Made by a program: the position numbers and the translations under genes. A stretch of 34,946 nucleotides of DNA, taken from positions 1-34,946 of the forward strand of contig CAMXSH010000024.1 in assembly GCA_947246475.1 (NCBI GenBank). The letters run 5' to 3'. Under the pieces are notes generated by a model. It was not told the DNA's origin, searched no databases, and worked only from the letters and a program-made list of their open reading frames with translations. The stretch comes from an uncultured Roseburia sp. GTDB taxonomy: Bacteria; Bacillota; Clostridia; Lachnospirales; Lachnospiraceae. Shown here piece after piece: positions 1 to 8,969 of the stretch; the stretch's first letter is position 1, and every line of letters begins with the position of its first letter.

Positions 1-70
1 GCAAATTCATTTGCACCGATGCCTGGTCCTGTGGGGGACATACTCCCGTATTTTCTGCTCTGGTTTTTTC
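1..70. repeat. Direct repeat copy A (pairs with 1611-1680)
   Basis: The first 54 bases are identical to 1611-1664, and similarity fades out over the next ~12 bases. The window begins inside the match, so the repeat may extend further left. Each copy lies beyond the 3' end of a minus-strand PD-(D/E)XK-type gene (237-1025 and 1681-3012). On the minus strand both copies read open in one frame with the peptide core YGSMSPTGPGIGANEFA; in copy B that frame ends ...QAACGVE-like before a TGA. It may be a tail of a lost ORF or an intergenic repeat family. Confidence 0.8.
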
Positions 71-167
71 TCTCCTCTATTTAACGCTCAACCCAAGCGA
101 GATGCAGGCGGCCTGTCCGCCGGAATCGAGCTTAGCGCGCCATTCTATTTTTATCATTACATGAAAT

Positions 168-188
168 TCGGTCCGCAATTCTGACCGA
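168..188 (-). terminator. Possible weak terminator downstream of the Rpn gene
   Basis: TCGGTC (168-173) pairs with GACCGA (183-188) around a 9-nt loop, about 50 bases past the stop of the minus-strand Rpn gene. On the minus strand the stem is followed only by a short AATTTC run, so this is a weak call. A second small dyad, GGCGG/CCGCC, lies near 105-120. Confidence 0.25.
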
Positions 189-236
189 TTCATACAAAAA
201 TCTGCAATGAAATCCGATGGAGACAGGCAACAAGCA

Positions 237-1025
237 TTATACTGGTTGCAATTCCTTCTCCAATTCTAGCACCTGTTCCAGAGTGAGTCCGGAATACATT
301 GCAATCTTTTCCAATGACAAATCTCCATCTTCTATCATTCTCATTGCTGAATCTATTTTTTCCTGTTCCACACCCTGCTCATATTTTTCCTGATAATTCA
401 TCTGCAATGTCATATAATCCAACCTCCATTTCTCATTCTTTCTGACGGACTTCACTGCTTCATCTAATTCTCTGGTAAAATCATCCTCCGGCTCTTTACC
501 GTCAATAAAATTAAGCAGCTTTTTCATTTCCGGATTGACATCATCCATTGTTCCCTTAGTATTTAAAATAATCTTCGTTGTATCATCTCCAAGACCTAAC
601 TCTGGATTTTGGATACAACGATTTTCAAAGGTATAAATGTGCCGCCCTTCTCCAAACAAATCAAAGGTACATACAAAAATTACAAAACTGCGTTTCAAAT
701 CTTTATAATTATCCCCCTTTTCCAAAATATTCAGATCTATCATTCCTTGATAATATCTTGTTCGTTTAGGAAGATTTCTATTCTCTGTCGTCTGCATTTC
801 AATATTATAAACAGTTTCTTTCCCATCCTCCACATAGATATCCAAACGTACACTTTTCGCATCTGCAGAAATGTCTATCGTCTCCTGCGACTTGGGATAT
901 TCAATACGGGATATCTTGATGCCGAGTATCCGTTCCAGAAAAGGTTTGCAAAGCTTCGGATTTCTCATGATAACGCTAAACATGAAATCATCCTTGATTT
1001 GCAGTTCTTCAAAAGCTTTCTCCAT
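237..1025 (-). CDS. Rpn-family recombination-promoting nuclease / putative transposase (PD-(D/E)XK)
   Basis: 262 residues, close to the usual length of the Rpn (PF12784-type) family of DNA endonucleases that promote RecA-independent recombination. The N-terminus (FEELQIKDDFMFSVIM) is the conserved opening of these proteins. The nuclease core shows an acidic residue in RLDIYVED (about residues 60-67) followed by the ExQ motif in YNIEMQT (about 73-79), then RTRYYQGMID. The C-terminal third is a charged helical stretch ending in a small helix-turn-helix-like repeat (LEKIAMYSGLTLEQVLELE) typical of this family. The start is supported by AAGGAG 8 bases upstream of ATG and by a good promoter at 1055-1083. 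It sits between two copies of a 54-bp repeat. Family assignment is firm; nuclease activity is inferred from the family. Confidence 0.85.
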   Translation of the reverse strand: MEKAFEELQIKDDFMFSVIMRNPKLCKPFLERILGIKISRIEYPKSQETIDISADAKSVRLDIYVEDGKETVYNIEMQTTENRNLPKRTRYYQGMIDLNILEKGDNYKDLKRSFVIFVCTFDLFGEGRHIYTFENRCIQNPELGLGDDTTKIILNTKGTMDDVNPEMKKLLNFIDGKEPEDDFTRELDEAVKSVRKNEKWRLDYMTLQMNYQEKYEQGVEQEKIDSAMRMIEDGDLSLEKIAMYSGLTLEQVLELEKELQPV

Positions 1026-1054
1026 TATGACGCTCCTTCTTTTTCTTTATTTTT

Positions 1055-1083
1055 ATTATAATATGCGCCTGTGTGGTTGGCAA
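1055..1083 (-). promoter_or_regulatory. SigA-type promoter of the Rpn gene
   Basis: On the minus strand TTGCCA (1083-1078) and TATAAT (1060-1055) are separated by exactly 17 bases, about 30 bases before the ATG at 1025. Confidence 0.7.
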
Positions 1084-1168
1084 GGGCAGAATTTTACCAG
1101 TACAAATTTTTAATCTTAACAACATCACTTCCTCTTTATCCGAGGCAAATATCCATGATATCTGCAAA

Positions 1169-1546
1169 CTATAAACTCCAACGCTTCAAATGAATACTCC
1201 TCAAAGCTAAAAGCTCTCCTTCATATTGCTGCACAACAAACTCTACATTTTCTTTCAATTTTTCAAAGAATTCTGGTGTGTCAAATGAAACTCCTTCACC
1301 AGCTTTATTCATAGCATAAAAGTCATAAAATTTGGATTTAACAATTAAATACTCCGATTCCATAATAACTATTTTATAAATTTTTTTGTGCAGCATACTC
1401 CGCTATCATCTGACTAGCCATATAAAGACTTGCAAGCTTTTTCTTTCGTTTATTAATGTTGTCCATGTTTTTTAACTGGGCTAAATATAATTCCGATAGT
1501 CCTCCACACCGATAAAATATAAGGCTTTTCTGAGCAAGGCCTGCAT
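1169..1546 (-). pseudogene. Decayed small-gene region, unrecognised
   Basis: Three short overlapping minus-strand frames cover this stretch and none has a ribosome binding site. 1374-1466 encodes 30 residues (MDNINKRKKKLASLYMAS...) and is open further upstream in the same frame to about 1550 (LSELYLAQLKN). 1169-1396 encodes 75 residues in another frame (MESEYLIVKSKFYDFYAM...). 1484-1546 encodes MQALLRKALYFIGVEDYR before a stop. The pattern suggests one or two ancestral small genes broken by frameshifts. The 30-residue piece vaguely resembles the start of DUF3791-type proteins, but I cannot confirm this. The remaining bases up to 1610 hold nothing else I can identify. Confidence 0.4.
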
Positions 1547-1610
1547 CTCACTTCCCAATATATAACTTAATCTTTACCTTCATTCCACTCCACAAGCTTG
1601 TGCCGCCTGG

Positions 1611-1680
1611 GCAAATTCATTTGCACCGATGCCTGGTCCTGTGGGGGACATACTCCCGTATTTTATGCCCTGGTTTTCCC
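1611..1680. repeat. Direct repeat copy B (pairs with 1-70)
   Basis: Bases 1611-1664 match 1-54 exactly. It abuts the stop codon of the AAA-ATPase/PD-(D/E)XK gene (TAG at 1683-1681). On the minus strand the conserved frame runs through the repeat, out of frame with that gene, and ends at a TGA near 1585. Together the copies bracket a ~1.6-kb unit containing the Rpn gene and the decayed region. Confidence 0.8.
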
Positions 1681-3012
1681 CTACTTTCTCACCATACACT
1701 CTTTCCGGTAAAAACTCACACCGTATTTTTTTATATTGTCATACCCTTCGGCACGAAGTTCTGCCTCATAATCCATTTCCTCGACCTGTTTCAATGCCTT
1801 ATTACACTCTTGTTCCATTCCCTGAAAACTGTCCGACACTTTTAATTCCAGTATGACGGCAGCCCCCCGGACAGATGGTGTTTTTAATAGGATATCCGGA
1901 CGCCCGGTCCCACTTTCACGATTCGATACAACAAGATATTTCCCGGCTCCTTTCAAAATACCTGCCAGAAAACCATGATAATAATTCTCAGCATAGTCAT
2001 AAAAACTAATCGTATCTAAAAGCTGTTTAGAAATAAATGTTTCAATCTTCTCACAATCCCCCTTTTCCAAAGCAAAAATTAATTCTGAGCGCTCCAGATT
2101 CTTAACTCTTTTATCAAACCATGTAAGAATCGTTCTCTTATAAATCGTGCGGATTTCCGTATTCGGAATCATAAGTTTCATATAATTTGTATCATCCTCA
2201 AGACTTCCGCCGCCAGCCTTTAGATAGCCGGTAAAATAAAGAAAGTTCCAAAGATTATCCTGCGAATCATAAATTGGATCATAGGTGATATCTTCATACA
2301 CTGGTTTTTTGATCGTCCCTCCGGCAATCAGCTTTTCAATTTCCTGACGCACCTCTGAATCCGCATTCTCTACCAGTTCTTTAACAATACTGTTGGAAGA
2401 AGTATTAGACCAATACGGTCTAGGAATTGCATCCCGGTTTGCCAGAGGAACATCGTATTCATCCAGCAATATAATCGTCCGTTTTCCATGATATTTCGCA
2501 AGACAAGATGATAAAAAATCCAGTGCCTTTGCATATTCCACATCCTGCGCCTTCTGATTCATTACCGCCCTAAACCGCGTTTTATCATTTTCAGAAATTC
2601 CTTCCCAGGACAGAATATATGCGTGGCGTTTATATTCCTTCGCAATCTCATCCACAAGACTGGCAACCGCCATCTCAAATGTAGGCTGCTTGGCAGCTTT
2701 CAGTGACAAATTGATCACCGGATATCTTCCCTGCTGATCCATGTACTCCCCGCCACATGCCGCAATGTCTAATCCATCAAATAAATAAGCGTTTTCAATT
2801 TTCTCTCCATTTTCATTCAGTTCTTCTTCAAAAAATCTCCTTATCATACTAAGATTTAATGTTTTCCCAAAACGCCTTGGTCGTGTAAATAAATTAACGC
2901 TTCCCATATTATCAATTAAATTTTTAATCATGAATGACTTGTCAACATAGTACATATTTCCATCGATAATTCGCTTAAAATCTTCAAAACCAATCGGCAC
3001 TGACTTTTTCAA
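1681..3012 (-). CDS. AAA-ATPase-like / PD-(D/E)XK nuclease superfamily protein (PF09820 + DUF1703), internally shortened
   Basis: Members of this widespread Firmicutes/Bacteroidetes family have an N-terminal AAA-ATPase-like domain and a C-terminal PD-(D/E)XK nuclease-like domain; their biological role is unsettled. The family opening KKSVPIGFEDFKRII, the YYVDKSFMI segment, a P-loop-like RPRRFGKT and a Walker-B-like TIILLDEYDVPL are all visible. The C-terminus has the nuclease core (GTGRPDILLKTPS, then AVILELKVSD). Full-length members usually have ~110-120 residues between LLDEYDVPL and the DAIPRPYWSNTSSN segment (including the ITGCLRISKESIF and YNPWS motifs). Here these two segments are directly fused in frame, so this copy appears to carry an internal deletion and is probably inactive. 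The longest frame starts at GTG 3021, but AAGG lies 8 bases before a TTG at 3012, which begins the family's conserved sequence, so I prefer TTG. Confidence 0.75.
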   Translation of the reverse strand: MKKSVPIGFEDFKRIIDGNMYYVDKSFMIKNLIDNMGSVNLFTRPRRFGKTLNLSMIRRFFEEELNENGEKIENAYLFDGLDIAACGGEYMDQQGRYPVINLSLKAAKQPTFEMAVASLVDEIAKEYKRHAYILSWEGISENDKTRFRAVMNQKAQDVEYAKALDFLSSCLAKYHGKRTIILLDEYDVPLANRDAIPRPYWSNTSSNSIVKELVENADSEVRQEIEKLIAGGTIKKPVYEDITYDPIYDSQDNLWNFLYFTGYLKAGGGSLEDDTNYMKLMIPNTEIRTIYKRTILTWFDKRVKNLERSELIFALEKGDCEKIETFISKQLLDTISFYDYAENYYHGFLAGILKGAGKYLVVSNRESGTGRPDILLKTPSVRGAAVILELKVSDSFQGMEQECNKALKQVEEMDYEAELRAEGYDNIKKYGVSFYRKECMVRK

Positions 3013-3109
3013 AATAATCACCTTCTCTCTTCCGCCAGCTTTAGTCTTTATTTACAAGTTATCTTAACATATCTTCTCAAAAATGCAAAGGAAATCCACG
3101 GTTTCTTCT

Positions 3110-3138
3110 TTCATATTTCCAACTTTTATCCATATAAT
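3110..3138 (+). promoter_or_regulatory. Candidate promoter for the DUF885 lipoprotein gene
   Basis: TTCATA (3110-3115), a 17-base spacer and TATAAT (3133-3138), 32 bases before the ATG at 3171. The -10 is consensus and the -35 is weak. Confidence 0.45.
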
Positions 3139-3170
3139 ATATCAATTGCTCTGCCCCTGGGGTGACTCTT

Positions 3171-4952
3171 ATGAAAACGATCAGGCACAGCCTTCAAAAA
3201 TTATTCTTTTCCATCCTCCTGGCCACCAGCCTTCTGCTGACAGCATGTTCTGCAATCAGTAAAACTTCTCCAGAAAGTACGGTTTCGCAATCCACCGAAA
3301 GCAAAAAGTTTACAGAATTCACAGACCAGCTTTTCCGGGAAACCGTATCCTCTGACGCCCTGTCACTGAATTATACCCTTTCAAAACCGGACAAATACGG
3401 TATCAGCCCAACTTGTGGCGGATTTACACCCATTTCTCTCGACTCCCTAAAAAATGCGGCGCCAGAGACAGAAAATCTTCTCTTTACTCTCAAAGAATTT
3501 GACAAGTCCGAACTCACACTGCCACAGCAGCTCCTCTACGATTCCCTTACCTATACGCTGGAAATGGATAAAAAAGGCACTGACTTCATCCTGTTTTCCC
3601 GGCCGCTTTCCCCGGTCACAGGACTGCAGGCACAGCTTCCGGTTCTTTTAGCAGAATATAATTTTGACTCTGTGGAAGATATCGAAAACTATTTTGCCCT
3701 GCTCGAATCCATCCCCGGATACTTTGACTCCGTGCTCTCTTTCCTGGAGATCCAGGCGAAGGAACATATGCTTCCCAGCCGGGACACAATGGAAACCATC
3801 GCGGGACAGTGTCTTTCCTTCACCCAGAACAATGGTAGCAGGATCCTGCTTACTTCCTTCCGTTCCCGGACCAAAAACTGTACATTCCTTGACAGCAGTA
3901 CAAGGAAAAATTATCGCAGTAAAAATAAGGAACTGGTACGTACCTGTATCACCCCCGCCTATGAAAAGCTGATCCACGGGCTGAATGTCATCTCTGCCAT
4001 GGCAGGAACGGATGGCGCCCTTTCTTCCTATCCAAAGGGAAAAGAATACTACAGCCATCTTTTCGCCCAGGAGACCGGTTCCTCCACTGGTGTGGAAGAG
4101 TACTATCAGATTTTGAATGACAGACTCCATAAATCCAGAAATACCCTGCTATCCTATGCAAAGAAAGATCCCGCTCTTTTCAGTGGTCTGAGTACGAAAA
4201 CCTCCGGAAATCTTTCTCCCGAAGAACAGCTGAGTTCTCTTTCCACCGCCATTCTCAAGGACTTCCCCCAGGCTGCCGACGTAAATTTTACGGTTTCTTA
4301 TGTGGATAAGTCGCTGGAAGATTATCTTAGTCCCGCCTTTTACCTGACGCCGCCCCTGGACGCATTTACAGAAAATTCCATATACATCAACAACAGCAGC
4401 CGGTTTGCCGGCTCAGATATTTCCACCACTCTTGCCCATGAGGGCTACCCCGGACACCTTTACCAGAATGTCTTCCACCGCCAGCAAAATCATCCCCTTC
4501 TCTCCTACGCCCTGAATTTCAGCGGTTATACCGAGGGTTGGGCGACATATGCCGAACTGTATTCATATAAATATCTGGGTTACTCAAAGGATGAGGTAGG
4601 GATTTTGAGAAATAATATGATCGTTTCTCTCTGCATTTATGGCATCTGTGATATCGGGATCCATTATTATGGCTGGGATGAAGAGAAAGTATTAGAGTTT
4701 TTGAACCAGAATGGGAATTATCCAGAAGATACCGCCCATTCCCTATACAAAAATATTGTCGACGAACCCGGCTCTTACCTGAAATATACCATTGGTTATA
4801 TGGAATTTGCCAAATTAAAAGATGCCGCCAGAAAACAGCTGGGAAAGAATTTCTCGGAAAAATCCTTTCACCAATATGTGCTGTCTGCTGGACCGGCACC
4901 CTTTCCTGTACTTGAGAGCTATATGAAACAATTTTGGCCAGAACAAAATTAA
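3171..4952 (+). CDS. DUF885-family zinc-peptidase-like lipoprotein
   Basis: About 593 residues. The N-terminus is a lipoprotein signal: positive residues, a hydrophobic stretch and the lipobox LLTAC, so the mature protein should be lipid-anchored on the outer face of the membrane. The DUF885 hallmark HEGYPGH lies near residue 425 (two His of a gluzincin-like zinc site), followed about 30 residues later by GYTEGWATYAE, which supplies the third ligand in this family. This implies a peptidase-like role, but substrates of DUF885 proteins are mostly unknown. The frame can start at GTG 3162; I chose ATG 3171 because GGGGTG sits 7-8 bases before it and the signal peptide starts MKTIRH. It is a stand-alone gene ending at a hairpin shared with the converging lipase gene. 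Confidence 0.85.
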   Translation: MKTIRHSLQKLFFSILLATSLLLTACSAISKTSPESTVSQSTESKKFTEFTDQLFRETVSSDALSLNYTLSKPDKYGISPTCGGFTPISLDSLKNAAPETENLLFTLKEFDKSELTLPQQLLYDSLTYTLEMDKKGTDFILFSRPLSPVTGLQAQLPVLLAEYNFDSVEDIENYFALLESIPGYFDSVLSFLEIQAKEHMLPSRDTMETIAGQCLSFTQNNGSRILLTSFRSRTKNCTFLDSSTRKNYRSKNKELVRTCITPAYEKLIHGLNVISAMAGTDGALSSYPKGKEYYSHLFAQETGSSTGVEEYYQILNDRLHKSRNTLLSYAKKDPALFSGLSTKTSGNLSPEEQLSSLSTAILKDFPQAADVNFTVSYVDKSLEDYLSPAFYLTPPLDAFTENSIYINNSSRFAGSDISTTLAHEGYPGHLYQNVFHRQQNHPLLSYALNFSGYTEGWATYAELYSYKYLGYSKDEVGILRNNMIVSLCIYGICDIGIHYYGWDEEKVLEFLNQNGNYPEDTAHSLYKNIVDEPGSYLKYTIGYMEFAKLKDAARKQLGKNFSEKSFHQYVLSAGPAPFPVLESYMKQFWPEQN

Positions 4953-4967
4953 CCAGCCAAATATATT

Positions 4968-4995
4968 CGTAGCTCAATAGCAGCATTGAGCTACG
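4968..4995. terminator. Shared hairpin between converging genes
   Basis: An 11-bp perfect stem (CGTAGCTCAAT with ATTGAGCTACG) and a 6-nt loop lie between the DUF885 gene and the minus-strand lipase gene, overlapping the lipase stop codon (4991-4993). There is no long T-run on either side, so termination may be weak or Rho-assisted. Confidence 0.6.
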
Positions 4996-5938
4996 TAAAC
5001 CACCGCTTGGCGATCCAGTCCCAGATGTCCTCCTGGGTCGTCTCATAATCCAGCTCATTCAGGAGCTCATGCCTTGCTCCTGGATAGAGGCGACAGGTTA
5101 CATCCACCACACCGGCGTCTTGATAACCCTGCGCCACCGCTTTGACGCTTTTACCATAATTCCCCACCGGATCCTCTTGCCCCGCCACAAAAAGCATGGG
5201 AAGAGAATGGGGCAGGCGATGGATATTTTCCTTATCCTGAACAAACGAAATCGCCTCAAATAAGGTACGGTACCCATTTAAAGTAAAAGTAAAATTACAA
5301 TAGGGATGTGCCCGGTACTTGTCCACTTCCTTCTCATCCCTTGACAGCCAGTCCGATGGCGTACGAGCTGGTCTGATCCGGGCGTTATACATGGCAAAAC
5401 AAAGTTTTTCCAGAAGCCAGCTGCGAGCCCTTTCTCCCTTTATACGGATCAGCGCTCCCACAAGCACTCTGCCCACTTTTAAGAGAAATTCTGGTTTGCT
5501 TCCTGTCCCCATAAGGATCAGGCCATCCAGCTCCTTCCCATAAGTCATGGCATAACGTCTCGCCATAAAAGAGCCCATACTGTGCCCCATGAGAATAAAT
5601 GGTACATCTGTGTATTTTCTGCGGGCATACTGGCTCACCCGGTGCAGGTCACGGACTACATAGCCGCTCCCATCCTTCGGGGCAAAGTACCCGTAATTCT
5701 TTTCTGCCGCCGTTTCGCCGTGCCCAAGATGATCGTTTCCGATCACCACAAATCCTCTTTCTGCCATAAACCTGGCAAAACGGTCGTAGCGGTCGATATA
5801 TTCTATCATTCCGTGGGAAATCTGCAGGATTCCCCGTACCTCTCCCTCCGGCTTCCACTCCACCAGATGAAGCTTGTCTGTTCCATTGGAAGATGACATA
5901 TAATACGCTGTTTTCTCAACCATAACCCTTACCTGCAC
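4991..5938 (-). CDS. Alpha/beta hydrolase, monoacylglycerol lipase / lysophospholipase family (S33-like)
   Basis: An alpha/beta hydrolase of the serine-aminopeptidase S33 / PldB-like group, expected to hydrolyse monoacylglycerols or lysophospholipids in the cytoplasm. The catalytic triad is visible: nucleophile Ser in GHSMGS (about residue 120), Asp in VAGQEDPVG (about 256) and His in GARHELLNE (about 290). The oxyanion region HGMIEYIDRY and the HLGHGE motif are also typical. Length (~315) fits the family. The longest frame starts at GTG 5938; ATG at 5923 gives MVEKTAYY and is an alternative with AAGGG very close to it. It is the last gene of the pgcA-glgB-thyX run, 32 bases after thyX. Confidence 0.88.
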   Translation of the reverse strand: MQVRVMVEKTAYYMSSSNGTDKLHLVEWKPEGEVRGILQISHGMIEYIDRYDRFARFMAERGFVVIGNDHLGHGETAAEKNYGYFAPKDGSGYVVRDLHRVSQYARRKYTDVPFILMGHSMGSFMARRYAMTYGKELDGLILMGTGSKPEFLLKVGRVLVGALIRIKGERARSWLLEKLCFAMYNARIRPARTPSDWLSRDEKEVDKYRAHPYCNFTFTLNGYRTLFEAISFVQDKENIHRLPHSLPMLFVAGQEDPVGNYGKSVKAVAQGYQDAGVVDVTCRLYPGARHELLNELDYETTQEDIWDWIAKRWFT

Positions 5939-5970
5939 TTTGCCAATAGTTTCCTTTAGCGCTGACGCCT

Positions 5971-6618
5971 TTACTCTATCTCCAGACCCGAAACAAAGAC
6001 TGGAAGCTTTTTCTGGAATTCGTTATATACCAGTTCCGCCACCTCCCGCATCTGCGGATGTGCATGGGAATCTACACGCAGCCTGAAAAAATTTCTCCAG
6101 GAACGTAGATTCATCGTAACCACGATCTCCGTCTTCAATGAATTCGGAAGCACGGACCGCGCCTCCTGAGGAGAAGCACCCAGTTCAAGCATTCGGAAAT
6201 ATGCCTTTTCTGTATCTTCCATCGCCTTCCTCCAGACCTCGTATTTTGCCTTGTCATTTTCTTTGGACAGATCATATTCAAAACCGCTGGCAAGATCGAT
6301 CACCGTAATCTGATTGTCAAACTTATCCCCGGCATAGTTACAGTAACGGGTGCTCTCCTGGCTGTAACTTGCGATACGATGGCGCACGATCTCATGGCTC
6401 ACTCCCCGGTCACAGATCATCCGGATGGTCACGGATTCATGCTCAATCACAGATTCATGCTGTCTTGTCAAAAGCGCACGGATAAATTTTTCCGCCGAAT
6501 CCTCTGTGATCTTACCCTCACTCTTATAACATACTCGGCCAATCCTCTCAATCTTTTTCAAAATATTCTCATAACTGTCCATGTCTATGATCTCAATACT
6601 TGGTTTGATTTCCAGCAT
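5971..6618 (-). CDS. thyX: FAD-dependent thymidylate synthase ThyX
   Basis: Catalyses reductive methylation of dUMP to dTMP using methylene-tetrahydrofolate, FAD and NADPH; it is the only thymidylate synthase gene in this window. The ThyX signature RHRx7S is present as RHRIASYSQES (residues 79-89), followed by TRYCNY. The C-terminal dUMP/FAD-binding region SWRNFFRLRVDSHAHPQMR is also intact. At 215 residues the length is normal. The start is set by GGAGG 8 bases before ATG. It lies between glgB (53 bases upstream) and the lipase, an odd functional grouping but a common kind of co-transcription. Confidence 0.96.
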   Translation of the reverse strand: MLEIKPSIEIIDMDSYENILKKIERIGRVCYKSEGKITEDSAEKFIRALLTRQHESVIEHESVTIRMICDRGVSHEIVRHRIASYSQESTRYCNYAGDKFDNQITVIDLASGFEYDLSKENDKAKYEVWRKAMEDTEKAYFRMLELGASPQEARSVLPNSLKTEIVVTMNLRSWRNFFRLRVDSHAHPQMREVAELVYNEFQKKLPVFVSGLEIE

Positions 6619-6671
6619 TCCAATTTCCTCCTGCCTTCCTGTACGTCTCTCTTATCATTAGCACAACTTAT

Positions 6672-8948
6672 TTATCCATTGTAATTATACTCCAGAACTA
6701 CCACTGACAGCGGCGGCAGATAACATTCGATCTCGTACTCCGGCTCTTTAGAAACCGGAGCCGGGGGCTTCCCTTCGCCTGCCTTCGGCAGCTTTTTCTT
6801 TATTTTTGCGGTGACCGGCTTTGTATTTATTCTTCCCTGTCCGCCATATTTTACATCATCCGAATTCAATATCTCTGTATATTTGCCTTTACATGGAGCC
6901 TTCACTTTATACTTCGCATGTTCCACTGGCGTAAAGTTCAGGATAAACATAAGCTGCTTTGTCTTTGTCTTTCCCCGGCGCACAAACGCCACCGTACTGG
7001 TCTCCGGTCTCGCACAGTCCATCCATTCAAATCCTATGACGTCGCTGTCATTATACCAAAGCGCCCCATATTCTTTATACAAATGGTTAAAATCATGAAT
7101 AAACTGATGGATCTGCCGATGCGGCGCCTCATCCATAAGATACCAGTCAAGGCTCCTCGTCTCACTCCACTCCCGCTGCTGGGCAAATTCCTGGCCCATA
7201 AACAAAAGCTTTTTGCCCGGATGGCCATACATGAATCCAAAGGCAGCTTTCAGCGCTGCATACTTATCTCCTGCCAGTCCTGGCATCTTATTTAACAGCG
7301 AACATTTTCCATGAACTACCTCATCATGGGACAGCACAAGGATATACTTTTCACTGAGATGGTAGGAAAGACTGAAACAGAGCTGGTCATGATGAAACTG
7401 CTTAAAATATGGATCCAGCTTCATGTATTCCAGAAAATCATTCATCCATCCCATATTCCATTTAAAGGAAAAACCAAGTCCTCCTTTTTCTACATCACTT
7501 GTCACACCCGGCCACGCTGTAGACTCCTCTGCGATAATATACGCCCCAGGATGGTCCTTTTCCACCGCCCTGTTCAGATGGCGCAGAAATTCCACAGCCT
7601 CATAATGTTCATTGCCACCATCTTTATTTGGCAGCCAGTCACCGTCCTGTTTTCCATAATCCAGATAGAGCATGGACGCCACCGCATCCACACGAAGCCC
7701 GTCGATATGGAACTTCTCAATCCAGAACAGGGCATTTGCCACGAGAAAATTCTGAACCTCTTTTCTTCCATAATCAAAGATGTAGGTTCCCCAGTCAGGA
7801 TGTTCTCCCCGCCGGCGGTCAGGATGCTCGTACACAGCCTTGCCGTCAAAGTTCCCCAGACAATGAGCGTCCTTTGGAAAATGCGCCGGCACCCAGTCTA
7901 GGATCACCTCTATGCCCCGGCGATGCATTTCGTCTACAAAGTACATGAAATCCTTCGGCGTACCATACCGGCTGGTAGGTGCATAGTAACATCCTACCTG
8001 ATATCCCCAGGAACCGTCAAAGGGATATTCTGCAATTCCCATCAGCTCCACATGGGTATACTCCATCTCAACCAGATAATCCCCCAGCATCTGAGCCAGC
8101 TCCGGATAAGAATAAAATCCATTGTCATCGTCTTCGATTCGCTTCTTCCAGGAACCAAGATGAACCTCATAAATATTCATGGGGTTCCTCTCCCTGACCT
8201 CTCTGGTTTTCTTTTCATGTTCCTTCATATAAGAAGCATCGTTCCACTCATACCCCTCCAGAGAAGTGACCACAGAAGCATTCCCCGGACGAAGTTCAGC
8301 ATAGTTGCCATAAGGATCCGTCTTATAGACCAGTTCTCCACTGCGGGTAGTGATCTGGTATTTGTATATACCGCCCTCTGCAACGCCAGGGATAAACAAT
8401 TCATAAACTCCTGTCGGTCCCAGCAGTCTCATGGTATGAAGCCTTCCATCCCACATATTGAAGCTGCCCACCACACTGACGCTTCTGGCATCCGGCGCCC
8501 ACACAGCAAATCTTGTACCTTTGACTCCGTTGATAGTCTCCTCGTGGGCACCAAATTTGTCATAAATCTTATAATTTTTTCCCTCTCCAAAGATATAACA
8601 GTCAAAATCCGTAATAACCGGCGAAAAATTATAAGGATCCGCGGTCTCTACCACATCGTTCTCACCATACTCGATCCTCACCCGGTAATCTTTTAGCTGT
8701 TTTGTCTTTGCCTTGATCTCCAGACCGAAGAGCCCCAGCTCACTGTCCAGCTCCTCCATCTCACTAGCTTCGTCACCCTCTACATTGGTGATCCATATTC
8801 TCTGCGCCTTCGGACGTCTGACGATGAATAACTGGACCCCGTCATAATAATGCATGCCCAGGAGATCCTGGGGTGCATTCAGCACCCCTTCATCCATCTC
8901 CTCCAGCAAAGCAGGATTCATCCATGCCTTTAATGTCTTATTTGTCAT
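6672..8948 (-). CDS. glgB: 1,4-alpha-glucan branching enzyme
   Basis: A GH13 enzyme that creates alpha-1,6 branches in glycogen. It is 758 residues with an N1 domain (about 1-115), a CBM48 domain (about 130-230), the GH13 barrel and a C-terminal beta domain. The catalytic triad is present: Asp in DGLRVDAVASM (about 421), Glu in IIAEESTAWPG (about 474) and Asp in LSHDEVVHGK (about 542). The EVHLGSWK and DGSWGYQ motifs also match GlgB. The C-terminus holds an unusual Lys/Pro-rich insert near residues 715-740 (AKIKKKLPKAGEGKPPAP) before the final EYEIECYLPPLSVVVLEY strand. It starts 21 bases after the pgcA stop, with GGGG as ribosome site. Confidence 0.96.
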   Translation of the reverse strand: MTNKTLKAWMNPALLEEMDEGVLNAPQDLLGMHYYDGVQLFIVRRPKAQRIWITNVEGDEASEMEELDSELGLFGLEIKAKTKQLKDYRVRIEYGENDVVETADPYNFSPVITDFDCYIFGEGKNYKIYDKFGAHEETINGVKGTRFAVWAPDARSVSVVGSFNMWDGRLHTMRLLGPTGVYELFIPGVAEGGIYKYQITTRSGELVYKTDPYGNYAELRPGNASVVTSLEGYEWNDASYMKEHEKKTREVRERNPMNIYEVHLGSWKKRIEDDDNGFYSYPELAQMLGDYLVEMEYTHVELMGIAEYPFDGSWGYQVGCYYAPTSRYGTPKDFMYFVDEMHRRGIEVILDWVPAHFPKDAHCLGNFDGKAVYEHPDRRRGEHPDWGTYIFDYGRKEVQNFLVANALFWIEKFHIDGLRVDAVASMLYLDYGKQDGDWLPNKDGGNEHYEAVEFLRHLNRAVEKDHPGAYIIAEESTAWPGVTSDVEKGGLGFSFKWNMGWMNDFLEYMKLDPYFKQFHHDQLCFSLSYHLSEKYILVLSHDEVVHGKCSLLNKMPGLAGDKYAALKAAFGFMYGHPGKKLLFMGQEFAQQREWSETRSLDWYLMDEAPHRQIHQFIHDFNHLYKEYGALWYNDSDVIGFEWMDCARPETSTVAFVRRGKTKTKQLMFILNFTPVEHAKYKVKAPCKGKYTEILNSDDVKYGGQGRINTKPVTAKIKKKLPKAGEGKPPAPVSKEPEYEIECYLPPLSVVVLEYNYNG

Positions 8949-8969
8949 ATTTGCGCCCCTTATCTCAAT

